Below are positions 18,224 through 27,101 of a stretch of 64,000 bases of DNA, in pieces; position 1 is the stretch's first letter, and each line of letters starts with the position of its first letter. Under the pieces are notes generated by a model, which saw only the letters and a list, made by a program, of their open reading frames with translations, searched no databases and was not told the origin of the DNA. Made by a program: the position numbers and the translations under genes. Origin of the DNA: Lachnospiraceae bacterium (GTDB lineage: Bacteria; Bacillota; Clostridia; Lachnospirales; Lachnospiraceae); assembly GCA_022791975.1 (NCBI GenBank), contig JAAWAC010000059.1, forward strand, positions 1 through 64,000. Reading direction: 5' to 3'.

Positions 18224-18950
18224 GGTAGGGGCAATCCTGCAGTTGATTAAAATGGTTTCAGAAGGCTCGCCGGAGGCGCTGGAAAAAGGGGCACAAGGGT
18301 TGTGTGAGCAGAGCCAGTCTTTGCTTCAGGATACAATACAGGCGGTAATGACAGGGACGGCCAATGAACTATCGGAACTGAAGAAAGAGAATAGAAAGTT
18401 TAGGAGGCTTCTGGCCTCCCTGCCCAGAACAGAGAGAGACGATTTTTATTATGAGGCAGGAATTTTTAATGGAGTATATGGGGTGGTTGTAGGTATCCAT
18501 GAGAGGATTTTGATACAAGAGGAGCAAAGTCGGCATTTAGGCTTGCTGGAGAGAAAGCATGTAACAAAGATTTTACGTTATTTATATGAAAATCCCCATG
18601 CTCGGCAGAAATGTATTGCAAAGGATGCAAACATCCAGGCAAATTATCTGAGTGAAATTCTAAATCGGCTGCTGCAGGCAGGCTTTGTGGAGCGGGTAGG
18701 AAAAAATAAAACCACACAGTATTATTTAACCAAAACAGGGAGACAGATCGTGCGCTCCTATGTGTTGGAGCCAGAAAGTGAAGAAAGCTTTATTGATGTG
18801 GATTTCAGAGAGCTTCAGGAAAAGGGACAGTTTTTAGAGAAGCGAGAAAAGGAAAGAACGAAAATATCTCTGGGAGAGGAGGGCATCTATGCAAACACAA
18901 AGTGGAAAGCAAATTTCGGAGGTTATTTCAAAACTACGTTCTATGGATGA
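18213..18950 (+). CDS. Winged-helix protein of the nitrilase operon
   Basis: A 245-residue protein starting at MRYEVGAIL, with AGGAGG six bases upstream, overlapping the previous stop. Residues about 1-70 are helical with a charged coiled-coil-like stretch (ELKKENRKFRRLL). Residues about 112-184 look like a winged helix: VTKILRYLYENPHARQKCIA, a recognition helix NYLSEILNRLLQAGFVERVG, and a wing ending YYLTKTGRQIV. It could regulate its own operon through the promoter repeats or serve as a DNA-binding sensor. It is very AT-rich (21 of 60 bases GC at 18541-18600). Family not identified. Confidence 0.65.
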   Translation: MRYEVGAILQLIKMVSEGSPEALEKGAQGLCEQSQSLLQDTIQAVMTGTANELSELKKENRKFRRLLASLPRTERDDFYYEAGIFNGVYGVVVGIHERILIQEEQSRHLGLLERKHVTKILRYLYENPHARQKCIAKDANIQANYLSEILNRLLQAGFVERVGKNKTTQYYLTKTGRQIVRSYVLEPESEESFIDVDFRELQEKGQFLEKREKERTKISLGEEGIYANTKWKANFGGYFKTTFYG

Positions 18951-19524
18951 ACAATGGGAGGCCTATGTACTGGGGATTAAAAAAGACCCTCCAGAGGAAA
19001 TGTATATGCAGATGGGCCAGCTTTTTCAGATTCTGCGGGAGGAATTGAAAAAGCGGGAACCAGATCAGGTGGAAGAGGAACTGAGGGAGACGCAGGCGTC
19101 GGAGGAGCTGGTCCAAAAGCTTATGGAGGAGACAGGGAAGACCTTACGTTTTTATATGCATCTTGCTCCCTTAAGAAAATTGGAAAATAGAGACAAAACG
19201 GCACTAAAAGGACTACTCACAGCTATTTACCAGAAGTATATTGTGCGTTTGGAGCGAGGCTATTTAAGGCAGCTGCATTTGGAGGAATGTACCAATGAGG
19301 AGCTATACGAGATTGCAAGGTATATGGATTCCATGACAGATTTTTATGTGTCCAGAGGCTACACCCGACAGGGGATCATCCAGGATCTCCAGGATGAGAC
19401 AGGGCTTTCTATGGATGCCTGTGGGTATTGGGCTGATTTAATTGAACAGAATTATATGTTGTTAAAATTAAACTATATTGTGGAGGAGCTGGAAGATATA
19501 AAGAAAAAGCTTAAAACAGAGTAG
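18889..19524 (+). CDS. Helical protein, third gene of the nitrilase operon
   Basis: A 211-residue protein, highly charged and predicted mostly helical, with no signal peptide or membrane segment. It overlaps the winged-helix gene by 62 bases in another frame, so the two are tightly coupled. Its C-terminal third (DSMTDFYVSRGYTRQGIIQDL...GYWADLIEQNY) and the final coiled-coil (VEELEDIKKKLK) are the most distinctive parts. I do not recognise the family. The operon ends with a strong hairpin right after it. Confidence 0.65.
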   Translation: MQTQSGKQISEVISKLRSMDEQWEAYVLGIKKDPPEEMYMQMGQLFQILREELKKREPDQVEEELRETQASEELVQKLMEETGKTLRFYMHLAPLRKLENRDKTALKGLLTAIYQKYIVRLERGYLRQLHLEECTNEELYEIARYMDSMTDFYVSRGYTRQGIIQDLQDETGLSMDACGYWADLIEQNYMLLKLNYIVEELEDIKKKLKTE

Positions 19525-19546
19525 GAATCTATTCTGAAAGCCATCT

Positions 19547-19614
19547 AAGCCAGAAGGGAGCCCCCTAGCAGGAATAACAGTTACCCCTGCTGGGGGCTCC
19601 CTTCTGGCTTTTTT
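19547..19614 (+). terminator. Strong terminator between converging genes
   Basis: A near-perfect long hairpin: AAGCCAGAAGGGAGCCCCC pairs with GGGGGCTCCCTTCTGGCTT and is followed by T residues. It closes the nitrilase operon. Because A residues precede the left arm, it may also end the converging minus-strand gene. Confidence 0.9.
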
Positions 19615-19639
19615 ACCATGTTTTATATCTGTCTACCCA

Positions 19640-21562
19640 TTACCCAAGCTCCTGGGCCATGCCAATGCCCTGAAGCTTCATCATAGGCCTTGCCTCCTCG
19701 ATAAGCATATCCAGGGTGGGAATGGCGCCCTCCACATTGTGGAGCAGCCAATCCATGGAGATGATTTCCTCCGGGGTCAGCTCTTCGCCCTCCTTGCTTT
19801 TTAGGGTGCCATCCTGGGCGTAGAGGCTGCCAGAAAAGGGATTGTAATGGAAGGCGGCAATCTCCTTTTTTAGAAGCTCAATAAGCCACTGGGTCTTGGA
19901 GGGGATGTTCTTGGTACAGATCACATCGATCATGCCGGAGGAGATGCCCCACCAGTAATTGATGGATGTGCGCTGGTTCCCTACGGGCTCCTTTTTCCAG
20001 GCGCCATTGAGAATGTTGTGGACAATCCGCTCGTAAAACTTTCCCCAGTGCCAGATGGAAGCGGCCACATTGACCATTTCCTCTCCCTGGATATCGTAAA
20101 GTCCGAATTTGCGGGAGGCATTTTGGGGAGTGATCAAATCCTGGCCGGAAATATAAGAAATATTCCGGGAGCGGAAGCTTTCCTCCGGATTACAGTCTCT
20201 CACGGTAGACCATTCCAGATACACCTTGGCCTTGGGATTGGTCATTTGTACGCCCAGGGCAAAGGCGTTGATATTGGCCGTCATGCCATAGATAGGATAA
20301 TCAGCCAGATAGCCAACCTTATGGGTTTCAGACAGGATGCCGGCCAGAGCACCTGTGAGGAACTTGGCCTCGTACAGGCGACCATAGTAGGTGCGCAGAT
20401 GCCCACTGTAGGCGTTCAGGGAGCAGTTTAATATTTTGATTTCCGGATATTTGATGGCAGCCTTAATGCTGGCTCCCAGAAGCTTCGGGGTGGTGGTAAA
20501 AATAACCTTGTACCCAGCATCCACGGCCTCGTCAATGGTTTTTAAGCCCAGCTCCTCAGAATTAATATTGTCATAGCAGGTAGTCTGAACCCGCTCAGAG
20601 AACACCTCATTTAAGTGCAGACGGCCCAGCTCATGACCATAAGTCCAGCTGGAGATCTCTTTGGTTTTGTCATGAAGAAAGGCAATCTTCAAGATAGTAG
20701 GCGTGACCGGGAGCAGCTGGCTGATAACAGAGCGGGAATGTTCTTTCTCCGGCTGCATAACCAGCTTTTTCGGAGGCTTTCCCGGGAAAATTTCCAAATC
20801 AGGCCACAGTTTTTCCAGCTCCTTAAGTATCTGCCGGGAAGGCTTTTCCCATAGCCCCTGGTAGCCGTAAACATCCAGATAAGACAAAAAAGCGTCTCCC
20901 GGAGTGAGGGGCAGGTCATGACCACCCTTTTCCTCAAATACATCGGTAAAATGTATATAGGAAGAGTGGAAATCTAGCCGTTCATCATGGCTCCATACAC
21001 GATCAGGGTCCTTTTCCAATAGTTTTAACAGCTTTTGATAGCTTCCCTCCTGGCTGAACCAGACATCATTGAGAGAGGTGAGGCGGTAGAAATCCAAAAA
21101 TTCATAGTAGATCTTTACATCCTTGTCATCACTGCGCTGAGGGATAACCCGGGTCACATAGGCGTGAACGCTGACAGCCCCCGCATATTTCAGCACGCTG
21201 ACCCGCTTATTCCCCTCCACCACATAAAAGCGGTTCATAAACTCATAGGCGATAATGGGGTCCCGAATGCCCTCTTCCAGATGGGACTCATAGAGGTGTA
21301 TCCATTTTACGGCAAACTCGGAGCTTTCCGGGAGTAAGGGCATAAAATTATTGGCAAAGGCCTGGGTTCGACCTGCGGTCTTAGTTCCGGCGATAAGATC
21401 CAGGGGAACCTCCACAAGCCCCAGATCTACCTCGGAGACAACTTTGGTATAGGAAAGGATGTCATCCAGCACCTGAAGATAGGGATAGGTTCCCTTAATA
21501 GGCGCAATGCGATAGGCTTTTTGAGCCAGCTTCCTGGCCTTTTCATAATCGGTTTTTGACAT
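19640..21562 (-). CDS. ParB-like domain fused to a BMP-type substrate-binding domain
   Basis: A 640-residue protein without a signal peptide. Residues about 45-145 resemble a ParB/sulfiredoxin-type fold (VPLDLIAGTKTAGRTQAF ... FYVVEGNKRVSVLKYAG). A linker follows. Residues about 290-560 resemble the BMP/Med periplasmic-binding fold (ILKIAFLHDKTKEISSWTYG, LTGALAGILSETHKVGYLAD, NINAFALGVQMTNPKAKVYL), which in lipoproteins binds nucleosides. Lacking export signals, it is probably a cytosolic ligand-responsive protein rather than a transporter part. GGAG precedes the ATG. The pairing is seen in the sequence. Its function is unknown. Confidence 0.75.
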   Translation of the reverse strand: MSKTDYEKARKLAQKAYRIAPIKGTYPYLQVLDDILSYTKVVSEVDLGLVEVPLDLIAGTKTAGRTQAFANNFMPLLPESSEFAVKWIHLYESHLEEGIRDPIIAYEFMNRFYVVEGNKRVSVLKYAGAVSVHAYVTRVIPQRSDDKDVKIYYEFLDFYRLTSLNDVWFSQEGSYQKLLKLLEKDPDRVWSHDERLDFHSSYIHFTDVFEEKGGHDLPLTPGDAFLSYLDVYGYQGLWEKPSRQILKELEKLWPDLEIFPGKPPKKLVMQPEKEHSRSVISQLLPVTPTILKIAFLHDKTKEISSWTYGHELGRLHLNEVFSERVQTTCYDNINSEELGLKTIDEAVDAGYKVIFTTTPKLLGASIKAAIKYPEIKILNCSLNAYSGHLRTYYGRLYEAKFLTGALAGILSETHKVGYLADYPIYGMTANINAFALGVQMTNPKAKVYLEWSTVRDCNPEESFRSRNISYISGQDLITPQNASRKFGLYDIQGEEMVNVAASIWHWGKFYERIVHNILNGAWKKEPVGNQRTSINYWWGISSGMIDVICTKNIPSKTQWLIELLKKEIAAFHYNPFSGSLYAQDGTLKSKEGEELTPEEIISMDWLLHNVEGAIPTLDMLIEEARPMMKLQGIGMAQELG

Positions 21563-21624
21563 GAGTTCTCCTCTCTACAAATTAGAAATGGCTGTTTCTA
21601 TTTTCCCATTAAAAGGGAAAACAG

Positions 21625-22452
21625 TCAAGGGTGATTACACAACAGAAACCGCTCAATTATCTCCGCAATTCCCGAATGATTATTATCCCGTTGGGTCACA
21701 TAGTCCCCATAGCGCTTCATGTCAGAGGAGGCATTAGCCATGACACAGGCGGTGCCGGCAGCCTGAAGCATGGTAATATCGTTTTCGGCGTCGCCAGCTG
21801 CGATGGTTTGGGACAGGGGGACGTGGAGGAGCTGACTTAAAAACCGGACACCGCTGCCTTTATTAATGCCGTGGGGCAGAAACTCCAAATATAACTCGCT
21901 GGAAAAAAACATGTCCAGACCATGTTCTCGGGCGTAGGGTTCCATATGAGCCCGGAAATTTTCCAGGTTCTGCTTATTGTAAAGATCAATAAACAGAAGC
22001 TTTACCGGGTCCTCGGATAAGGCGGCCGCCGCGTCATCCACCAGCAGGTAGGGGAGCAGAGTGGTGCGGGAATAGTATTCCATTTCCCGGCCAGCTCGCT
22101 CGCAGACTGCGTGGTCGGCGGTGTAGGTCTGGGCATGGAGACCAAAAGCGTAGGCCTCATCAAAAATCGGCCGGATAACCTCCCGGGGGACACCGGTTTT
22201 AAATACAATCTCCCCGGAATGGGTGTCAAAGATAAGGGCACCATTGGAGGTAATGGCGTAACAGCCTGGTCCTGTAAGGCCCAGGCGCTCCACCTGCTTT
22301 TGCGCGCTGACCATAGCCCGGCCAGTGGTCACCACGATGGCATGTCCCAGCTGGATAGCCTGTTCCATGGCAGCCCGGTTTTCCGGGGTGATCTCCTTGT
22401 TATCATTTAAAAGGGTTCCATCTAAATCTACAAATAACAACTTCTTTTCCAT
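21625..22452 (-). CDS. Cof-type HAD-superfamily phosphatase
   Basis: A 275-residue cytosolic phosphatase of the Cof/YbjI type, acting on small phosphorylated metabolites. Motifs: LLFVDLDGTLLNDN (nucleophile Asp), VVTTGRA (motif II), KLLFID and the C-terminal AAGDAENDITML (motif IV). The open frame continues 100 codons upstream, but the family start is MEKKLLFVDLDGT, with AAAGGA upstream. The upstream stretch holds the divergent germination-gene promoter. It is separated from the ParB/BMP gene by about 60 bases and may share its transcript. Confidence 0.9.
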   Translation of the reverse strand: MEKKLLFVDLDGTLLNDNKEITPENRAAMEQAIQLGHAIVVTTGRAMVSAQKQVERLGLTGPGCYAITSNGALIFDTHSGEIVFKTGVPREVIRPIFDEAYAFGLHAQTYTADHAVCERAGREMEYYSRTTLLPYLLVDDAAAALSEDPVKLLFIDLYNKQNLENFRAHMEPYAREHGLDMFFSSELYLEFLPHGINKGSGVRFLSQLLHVPLSQTIAAGDAENDITMLQAAGTACVMANASSDMKRYGDYVTQRDNNHSGIAEIIERFLLCNHP

Positions 22453-22556
22453 AAGGGTCTTGATCCTTTCCCATAAGTTTGGGTTTATTTTCTTGATTTT
22501 ATCATAAACAGCCTGGGAAGTATAGAGGCAGAGCGTGAAAAAAGGCATGGCAAACA

Positions 22557-22586
22557 GGAATAGGTTTTTGCAGAATTGCCATACTA
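22557..22586 (+). promoter_or_regulatory. Likely forespore (sigma-G/F type) promoter
   Basis: CATACTA (22580-22586) is a perfect match to the sigma-G -10 element as I remember it, and GGAATA stands 17 bases upstream as a near match to its -35. It lies 74 bases before the germination gene, whose expression in the forespore is expected. Confidence 0.6.
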
Positions 22587-22660
22587 AGGGCAGTGAGATG
22601 ACGTTATGTGGTAAAAATTCAGAAACTTTTGCCGCCCAACGACAGGAAAGGTAGGAAGAG

Positions 22661-24073
22661 ATGGAGAGAAAGCTTACGGGTAATTTCCAGGAGGAGAATC
22701 GCAGGCTACATGAGGTCCTGCAAATGGATAGAAATTTTGATATTGTATACAAGCCCTTTACGGTAGCGGGAAGAAACGCAGGTATTTACTTTGTGGACGG
22801 CTTTATGCAGGAAGCTATTATGGAAAAACTAATGGAGTTCCTCTATAAGCTGACCCCGGAGGAAATGCCAGGAAGCGCTCAGGAAATGCTGAATAAAGTG
22901 ATTCCCTATACGGAAGTCAATATACTGGATAGCGAGGAGAGCGTGCTGCAAAATCTTCTTACAGGACTGACCTGCCTTTTTATTGAGGGATATACGGAAT
23001 GTCTGGGCATCGATTGCAGGACCTACCCCATGCGGAGTGTGTCAGAGCCGGAGAAGGACAAGGCGCTGCGGGGGTCCAAGGACGGGTTTGTGGAAACCAT
23101 TGTGATGAACGCAGCCCTGATTCGCCGCCGCATCCGCACCCCCCAGCTTTGTATGGAGATTTTGAATGCGGGAAAAACCTCAAAAACGGATATTGTACTG
23201 TGCTATATGGCGGATCGGGTAGATAAACCTTTGCTGGAGGAAATTCAGAAGCGAATCCGACAGATTAAAGTGGATGCTCTTACCATGAATCAGGAGAGCC
23301 TGGCAGAATGCATTTATGAGCGCAAATGGTATAATCCCTTTCCCAAGTTTAAATTTACGGAGCGCCCGGATGCGTCGGCTGCGGCCATTTTGGAGGGAAA
23401 CATTGTGATTTTGGTAGACAATTCCCCGCAGGCAGTCATTGTGCCCACCTCCATCTTTGATATTATTGAGGAGGCAGATGACTATTATTTTCCCCCTATC
23501 ACAGGGACCTATTTGCGGCTGTCCCGATTTTTGATTGCCCTGATCACCTTGTTTTTGACGCCTGTATTTTTGCTGCTGATGCAAAATCCCCAGTGGGTTC
23601 CCCCCTGGCTGGAGTTTATACATGTAAAGGAGTCCATCAATGTTCCTTTGATCTGGCAGTTTCTAATGCTGGAGCTGGCCATTGACGGTCTGCGGCTGGC
23701 AGCCATCAATACTCCCAGTATGTTGAGCACACCCCTGAGTGTGGTGGCTGGTATTGTGTTGGGGCAGTTTACGGTGGATTCGGGCTGGTTTAATAGTGAG
23801 ATCATGATGTATATGGCCTTTGTGGCCATTGCCAATTATACCCAGGCCAGCTATGAGCTTAGTTATGCCTTAAAGTTTATGCGGTTGATACTGTTGATTT
23901 TGACGGCAACGTTTAATCTGTGGGGCTTTGTGGCTGGCACGCTGTTGTCGGTGGTGGCGGTTATAAGCAACAAGACCATTGCAGGCAAGAGCTATATATA
24001 TCCTCTGTTGCCATTAAACCTGCGACAGTTGAAAAAGCGATTTATCCGATCCAGACTGCGGAGCGAGGGATAA
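22661..24073 (+). CDS. GerA-family spore germination protein (SpoVAF-like)
   Basis: A 470-residue membrane protein of the GerABKA family. The soluble N-terminal half (FDIVYKPFTVAGRNAGIYFVDGF..., LLTGLTCLFIEGY, RGSKDGFVETIVMNAALIRRRI) is followed by about five membrane helices and a basic tail. Normal receptors come with B and C subunits. None is here, so it is probably the orphan type represented by SpoVAF rather than a full receptor gene. It sits in the inner membrane of the dormant spore. The upstream CATACTA promoter supports forespore expression. Confidence 0.88.
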   Translation: MERKLTGNFQEENRRLHEVLQMDRNFDIVYKPFTVAGRNAGIYFVDGFMQEAIMEKLMEFLYKLTPEEMPGSAQEMLNKVIPYTEVNILDSEESVLQNLLTGLTCLFIEGYTECLGIDCRTYPMRSVSEPEKDKALRGSKDGFVETIVMNAALIRRRIRTPQLCMEILNAGKTSKTDIVLCYMADRVDKPLLEEIQKRIRQIKVDALTMNQESLAECIYERKWYNPFPKFKFTERPDASAAAILEGNIVILVDNSPQAVIVPTSIFDIIEEADDYYFPPITGTYLRLSRFLIALITLFLTPVFLLLMQNPQWVPPWLEFIHVKESINVPLIWQFLMLELAIDGLRLAAINTPSMLSTPLSVVAGIVLGQFTVDSGWFNSEIMMYMAFVAIANYTQASYELSYALKFMRLILLILTATFNLWGFVAGTLLSVVAVISNKTIAGKSYIYPLLPLNLRQLKKRFIRSRLRSEG

Positions 24074-24079
24074 AAGAAC

Positions 24080-24108
24080 TTGTCATTTGGAGGGATTCTG
24101 CGTATAAT
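24080..24108 (+). promoter_or_regulatory. Promoter of the siroheme/tetrapyrrole operon
   Basis: TTGTCA (24080-24085), 17 bases, then a perfect TATAAT (24103-24108). The gene start is 31 bases downstream. Confidence 0.85.
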
Positions 24109-24139
24109 AGACAGGGAAGAAAATTTGGAGGAGAATGCC

Positions 24140-24649
24140 ATGTCTATGGAGGTTGCAAAAGATGACAGTAGCATGGGAGCCTACTTTCCCCTGTTTGTGG
24201 ACCTGTCGGCAAGGGAGGTCCTGGTGGTGGGGGCCGGGCACATTGCATCCCGCAGAATTGAGACTCTCACCTCCTTTACAAAAAATATAACGGTAATTGC
24301 GCCGGAGGCGTCTTTGGCTGTGCAGCAGTTGGCACAACAGGGAGGCATCCGGCTTTTGGTGCGTCCATACATAGAAGGGGAGATTCCCAAGGAGACTTAT
24401 TTGGTGTTGGCGGCCACAGACAGCAGAAACGTGAACCAGGCTGTTTACAGGGAGTGTAAGGACAAGGGCATTCTGGTGAATGTGTGCAGCGACAGGAAGC
24501 TGTGTGATTTTTATTTTCCCGGGATTGTACAGGGGGAGGATCTGGTTGTTGGAGTGACGGCCAACGGCAAGGATCACAGGTTGGCACGAAAGCTGACCGA
24601 GGAGATTCGAAAGCTGACGGAAGGTTTTAGCGGCGGCTCCTGTGTGTGA
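24140..24649 (+). CDS. Precorrin-2 dehydrogenase / sirohydrochlorin ferrochelatase (Met8/CysG-N type)
   Basis: A 169-residue protein starting at the ATG after GGAGGAG. An ATG 60 bases upstream is in frame but lies inside the promoter. The motif YFPLFVDLSAREVLVVGAGHIASRR is the NAD-binding loop of CysG-N/Met8 enzymes, and VCSDRKLCDFYFPGIVQ is the conserved second signature. It oxidises precorrin-2 to sirohydrochlorin and may insert iron. It opens a run with hemB and hemL that feeds siroheme or cobalamin synthesis. Confidence 0.9.
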   Translation: MSMEVAKDDSSMGAYFPLFVDLSAREVLVVGAGHIASRRIETLTSFTKNITVIAPEASLAVQQLAQQGGIRLLVRPYIEGEIPKETYLVLAATDSRNVNQAVYRECKDKGILVNVCSDRKLCDFYFPGIVQGEDLVVGVTANGKDHRLARKLTEEIRKLTEGFSGGSCV

Positions 24650-24709
24650 CTGTCCAGATCGTGCGAAGATAACATAGGATCATGTGTTGATAGAAAGGAT
24701 GAGAGATTT

Positions 24710-25693
24710 ATGGAAATGAGAATCAGACCCCGAAGGCTGCGTACAGGGGCAGTCTTGCGGAAAATGGTACGGGAGACGCGGATGGACAAAAGCTCGCTGA
24801 TTTATCCCCTTTTTGTGCGGGAGGGCAGTGACATGGAGGAGGAGATTGCCACAATGCCCGGGCAGTTCCGCTACAGTGTGGACAGGCTGCCCTATAAGTT
24901 GGAGAAGCTTTTAAAGGCTGGCGTGAATAAGGTGATGTTTTTTGGGATTCCGGATCACAAGGATGCCTGTGGAAGCCAGGCTTATGCCCAGGATGGCATT
25001 GTGCAGAAGGCCTTTCGGAGGGCAAAGGAGACCTTTCCGGAAATGTATCTCATTGGGGATGTGTGTATGTGTGAGTACACCTCCCACGGACACTGCGGGA
25101 TCTTGCGGGGAGATTATGTGGACAATGATAAAACCCTGGAATATATGGCAAAAATCGCCCTTTCCCAGGTCCAGGCGGGAGCGGATATGGTGGCCCCCTC
25201 GGATATGATGGATGGTCGGATTGAGGCTATTCGCGCTCTTTTAGATAGGGAGGGCTATCTGGAGACTCCTATTATGTCCTACGCAGTAAAATATGCCTCG
25301 GCCTTTTACGGTCCCTTCCGGGATGCGGCGGGCAGCGCACCGGCCTTTGGGGATCGGAAGTCCTACCAGATGGATTATCACAACCGTCGGGAGGCCTTAA
25401 AAGAGGCTTTGCTGGATGTGGAGGAGGGAGCAGATATTCTGATGGTAAAGCCGGCTCTGTCCTACCTGGATGTGATTGCCCAGGTAAAGGAGGCTACGGA
25501 TGTGCCGGTAGCGGCCTACGGGGTCAGCGGGGAGTATGCTATGGTAAAGGCAGGAGCTGCTCTGGGCTATATTGATGAGGACGCTATTGTGTGTGAGATG
25601 GCCACATCGGTGTACCGGGCAGGAGCAGATATTTTCCTGACTTATTTTGCGGAGCAGATAGCACAATTTATTGATGAGGGGAGAATCGGATAA
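24710..25693 (+). CDS. hemB: Delta-aminolevulinic acid dehydratase (porphobilinogen synthase)
   Basis: A 327-residue enzyme joining two 5-aminolevulinates into porphobilinogen. Present are the family start RPRRLRTG..., the metal-site segment GDVCMCEYTSHGHCG, the first active-site lysine in MSYAVKYASAFYGPFRDA and the Schiff-base lysine in MVKPALSYLDV. Three metal-site cysteines suggest a zinc-type enzyme. Its stop overlaps the hemL start by one base. Confidence 0.97.
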   Translation: MEMRIRPRRLRTGAVLRKMVRETRMDKSSLIYPLFVREGSDMEEEIATMPGQFRYSVDRLPYKLEKLLKAGVNKVMFFGIPDHKDACGSQAYAQDGIVQKAFRRAKETFPEMYLIGDVCMCEYTSHGHCGILRGDYVDNDKTLEYMAKIALSQVQAGADMVAPSDMMDGRIEAIRALLDREGYLETPIMSYAVKYASAFYGPFRDAAGSAPAFGDRKSYQMDYHNRREALKEALLDVEEGADILMVKPALSYLDVIAQVKEATDVPVAAYGVSGEYAMVKAGAALGYIDEDAIVCEMATSVYRAGADIFLTYFAEQIAQFIDEGRIG

Positions 25694-26973
25694 TGACAAA
25701 ATCAGAACGTTTGTTCGAAGAAGCGGTTTGTTATATGCCAGGAGGAGTGAATTCTCCTGTGAGAGCCTTTGGCTCTGTGGGGGAGACGCCCCGGTTTATT
25801 GAGCGAGGAGAGGGGGCGTATATTACAGATGTGGATGGTGGACGGTATCTGGACTTTGTGGGCTCCTGGGGACCTATGATTCTGGGGCATAATCATCCTC
25901 AAGTAAAAGAAGCTGTGCTGAAGGCCTGTGATAGAGGCTTAAGCTTTGGAGCGGCCACGGAGGCTGAGGTGACTATGGCCCGGCTTATCTGTGAATTGGT
26001 TCCCTCCATAGAGATGGTTCGTATGGTGAACTCTGGCACAGAGGCGGTTATGAGCGCGGTGCGTGTGGCCAGGGGCTTTACAGGGCGAGACAAAATTATT
26101 AAATTTGCCGGCTGTTATCACGGACACAGCGATGCCATGCTGGTGAAGGCCGGCTCCGGAGTGATGACTGCTGGGGTTCCCGACAGTGCGGGAGTGCCTT
26201 CTGGGTGTAGTCAGGATACGCTGACGGCTGTTTACAACGATCTTTCCAGTGTGGAAGAGCTGTTCTCGGCCTGCGGCGGGGAGATTGCCGCTGTGATTGT
26301 GGAACCTGTGGGGGCCAATATGGGGGTGGTGCCTCCAACAGAAGGCTTCCTGGAGGGATTGCGGATGCTGTGTACCCGGTATGGAGCCCTTTTGATTTTT
26401 GACGAGGTGATCACAGGCTTTCGTCTGGGACTTTCCGGCGCCCAGGGATATTTTGGAATCACCCCGGATTTGACCACCTTTGGAAAGATCATCGGCGGTG
26501 GGATGCCTGTGGGAGCTTACGGAGGCCGGCGGGAAATTATGGAGATGGTGGCGCCTGTGGGACCTGTATACCAGGCAGGGACCTTGAGCGGCAATCCGGT
26601 GGCAATGGCTGCGGGGATTGCCCAGCTTAAGCTTTTAAAGGAGACGCCGGATTTCTATGACAAGCTTCACCAAAAGAGCCAGGCTTTTTTTGAGAAGGTG
26701 GAGGAGCTTGCTGCAAAGAGTCAATATTCTTGCCAGCTGAACCATGTGGGTTCTCTGGGCTGCCTTTTCTTCACCAAAGAGCCGGTGAGAGATTATGCTT
26801 CGGCAAAGACCTCGGACACAAAGGCTTACGCGGAATATTTTAAGCATATGCTCCAGGCTGGAATCTACTTGGCGCCCTCCCAGTTTGAGGCCATGTTTGT
26901 GTCAGCAGCCATGACGGAGGAGGACTTGGGGCGGACGCTTACGGCTATGGAAAACTATTTTCTTACAAAGTAG
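25693..26973 (+). CDS. hemL: Glutamate-1-semialdehyde 2,1-aminomutase
   Basis: A 426-residue PLP enzyme of class III aminotransferases that makes 5-aminolevulinate in the C5 pathway. Signatures: FVGSWGPMILGHNHP, MVNSGTEAVMSA, CYHGHSDAMLVKAGSG, FDEVITGFR and the PLP lysine in TTFGKIIGGGMPVGAYGG. Translationally coupled to hemB (TAATG). The partner glutamyl-tRNA reductase (hemA) is not in the window. Confidence 0.97.
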   Translation: MTKSERLFEEAVCYMPGGVNSPVRAFGSVGETPRFIERGEGAYITDVDGGRYLDFVGSWGPMILGHNHPQVKEAVLKACDRGLSFGAATEAEVTMARLICELVPSIEMVRMVNSGTEAVMSAVRVARGFTGRDKIIKFAGCYHGHSDAMLVKAGSGVMTAGVPDSAGVPSGCSQDTLTAVYNDLSSVEELFSACGGEIAAVIVEPVGANMGVVPPTEGFLEGLRMLCTRYGALLIFDEVITGFRLGLSGAQGYFGITPDLTTFGKIIGGGMPVGAYGGRREIMEMVAPVGPVYQAGTLSGNPVAMAAGIAQLKLLKETPDFYDKLHQKSQAFFEKVEELAAKSQYSCQLNHVGSLGCLFFTKEPVRDYASAKTSDTKAYAEYFKHMLQAGIYLAPSQFEAMFVSAAMTEEDLGRTLTAMENYFLTK

Positions 26974-27002
26974 ACGCGGGGGATTTTTTTCGGAAAAAGC
27001 TG

Positions 27003-27031
27003 GTTACAAATGGAGGGATTTGTGATATAAT
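27003..27031 (+). promoter_or_regulatory. Promoter of the lactonase gene
   Basis: GTTACA (27003-27008), 17 bases, then a perfect TATAAT (27026-27031). No clear terminator separates it from hemL. Confidence 0.7.
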
Positions 27032-27101
27032 CAGCTTATATGCAGGAAAAGGCTATCCCAGGGACCTTAAGGGCCTTTGAGATGATCTGGAGGAAGAGCA
27101 A

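Noticed and set aside
22453-22752. N-terminal extension of the HAD phosphatase by 100 codons
   Set aside because: The family begins at MEKKLLFVDLDGT. The extension is rich in Ser, Phe and Cys and overlaps the divergent germination gene and its promoter.
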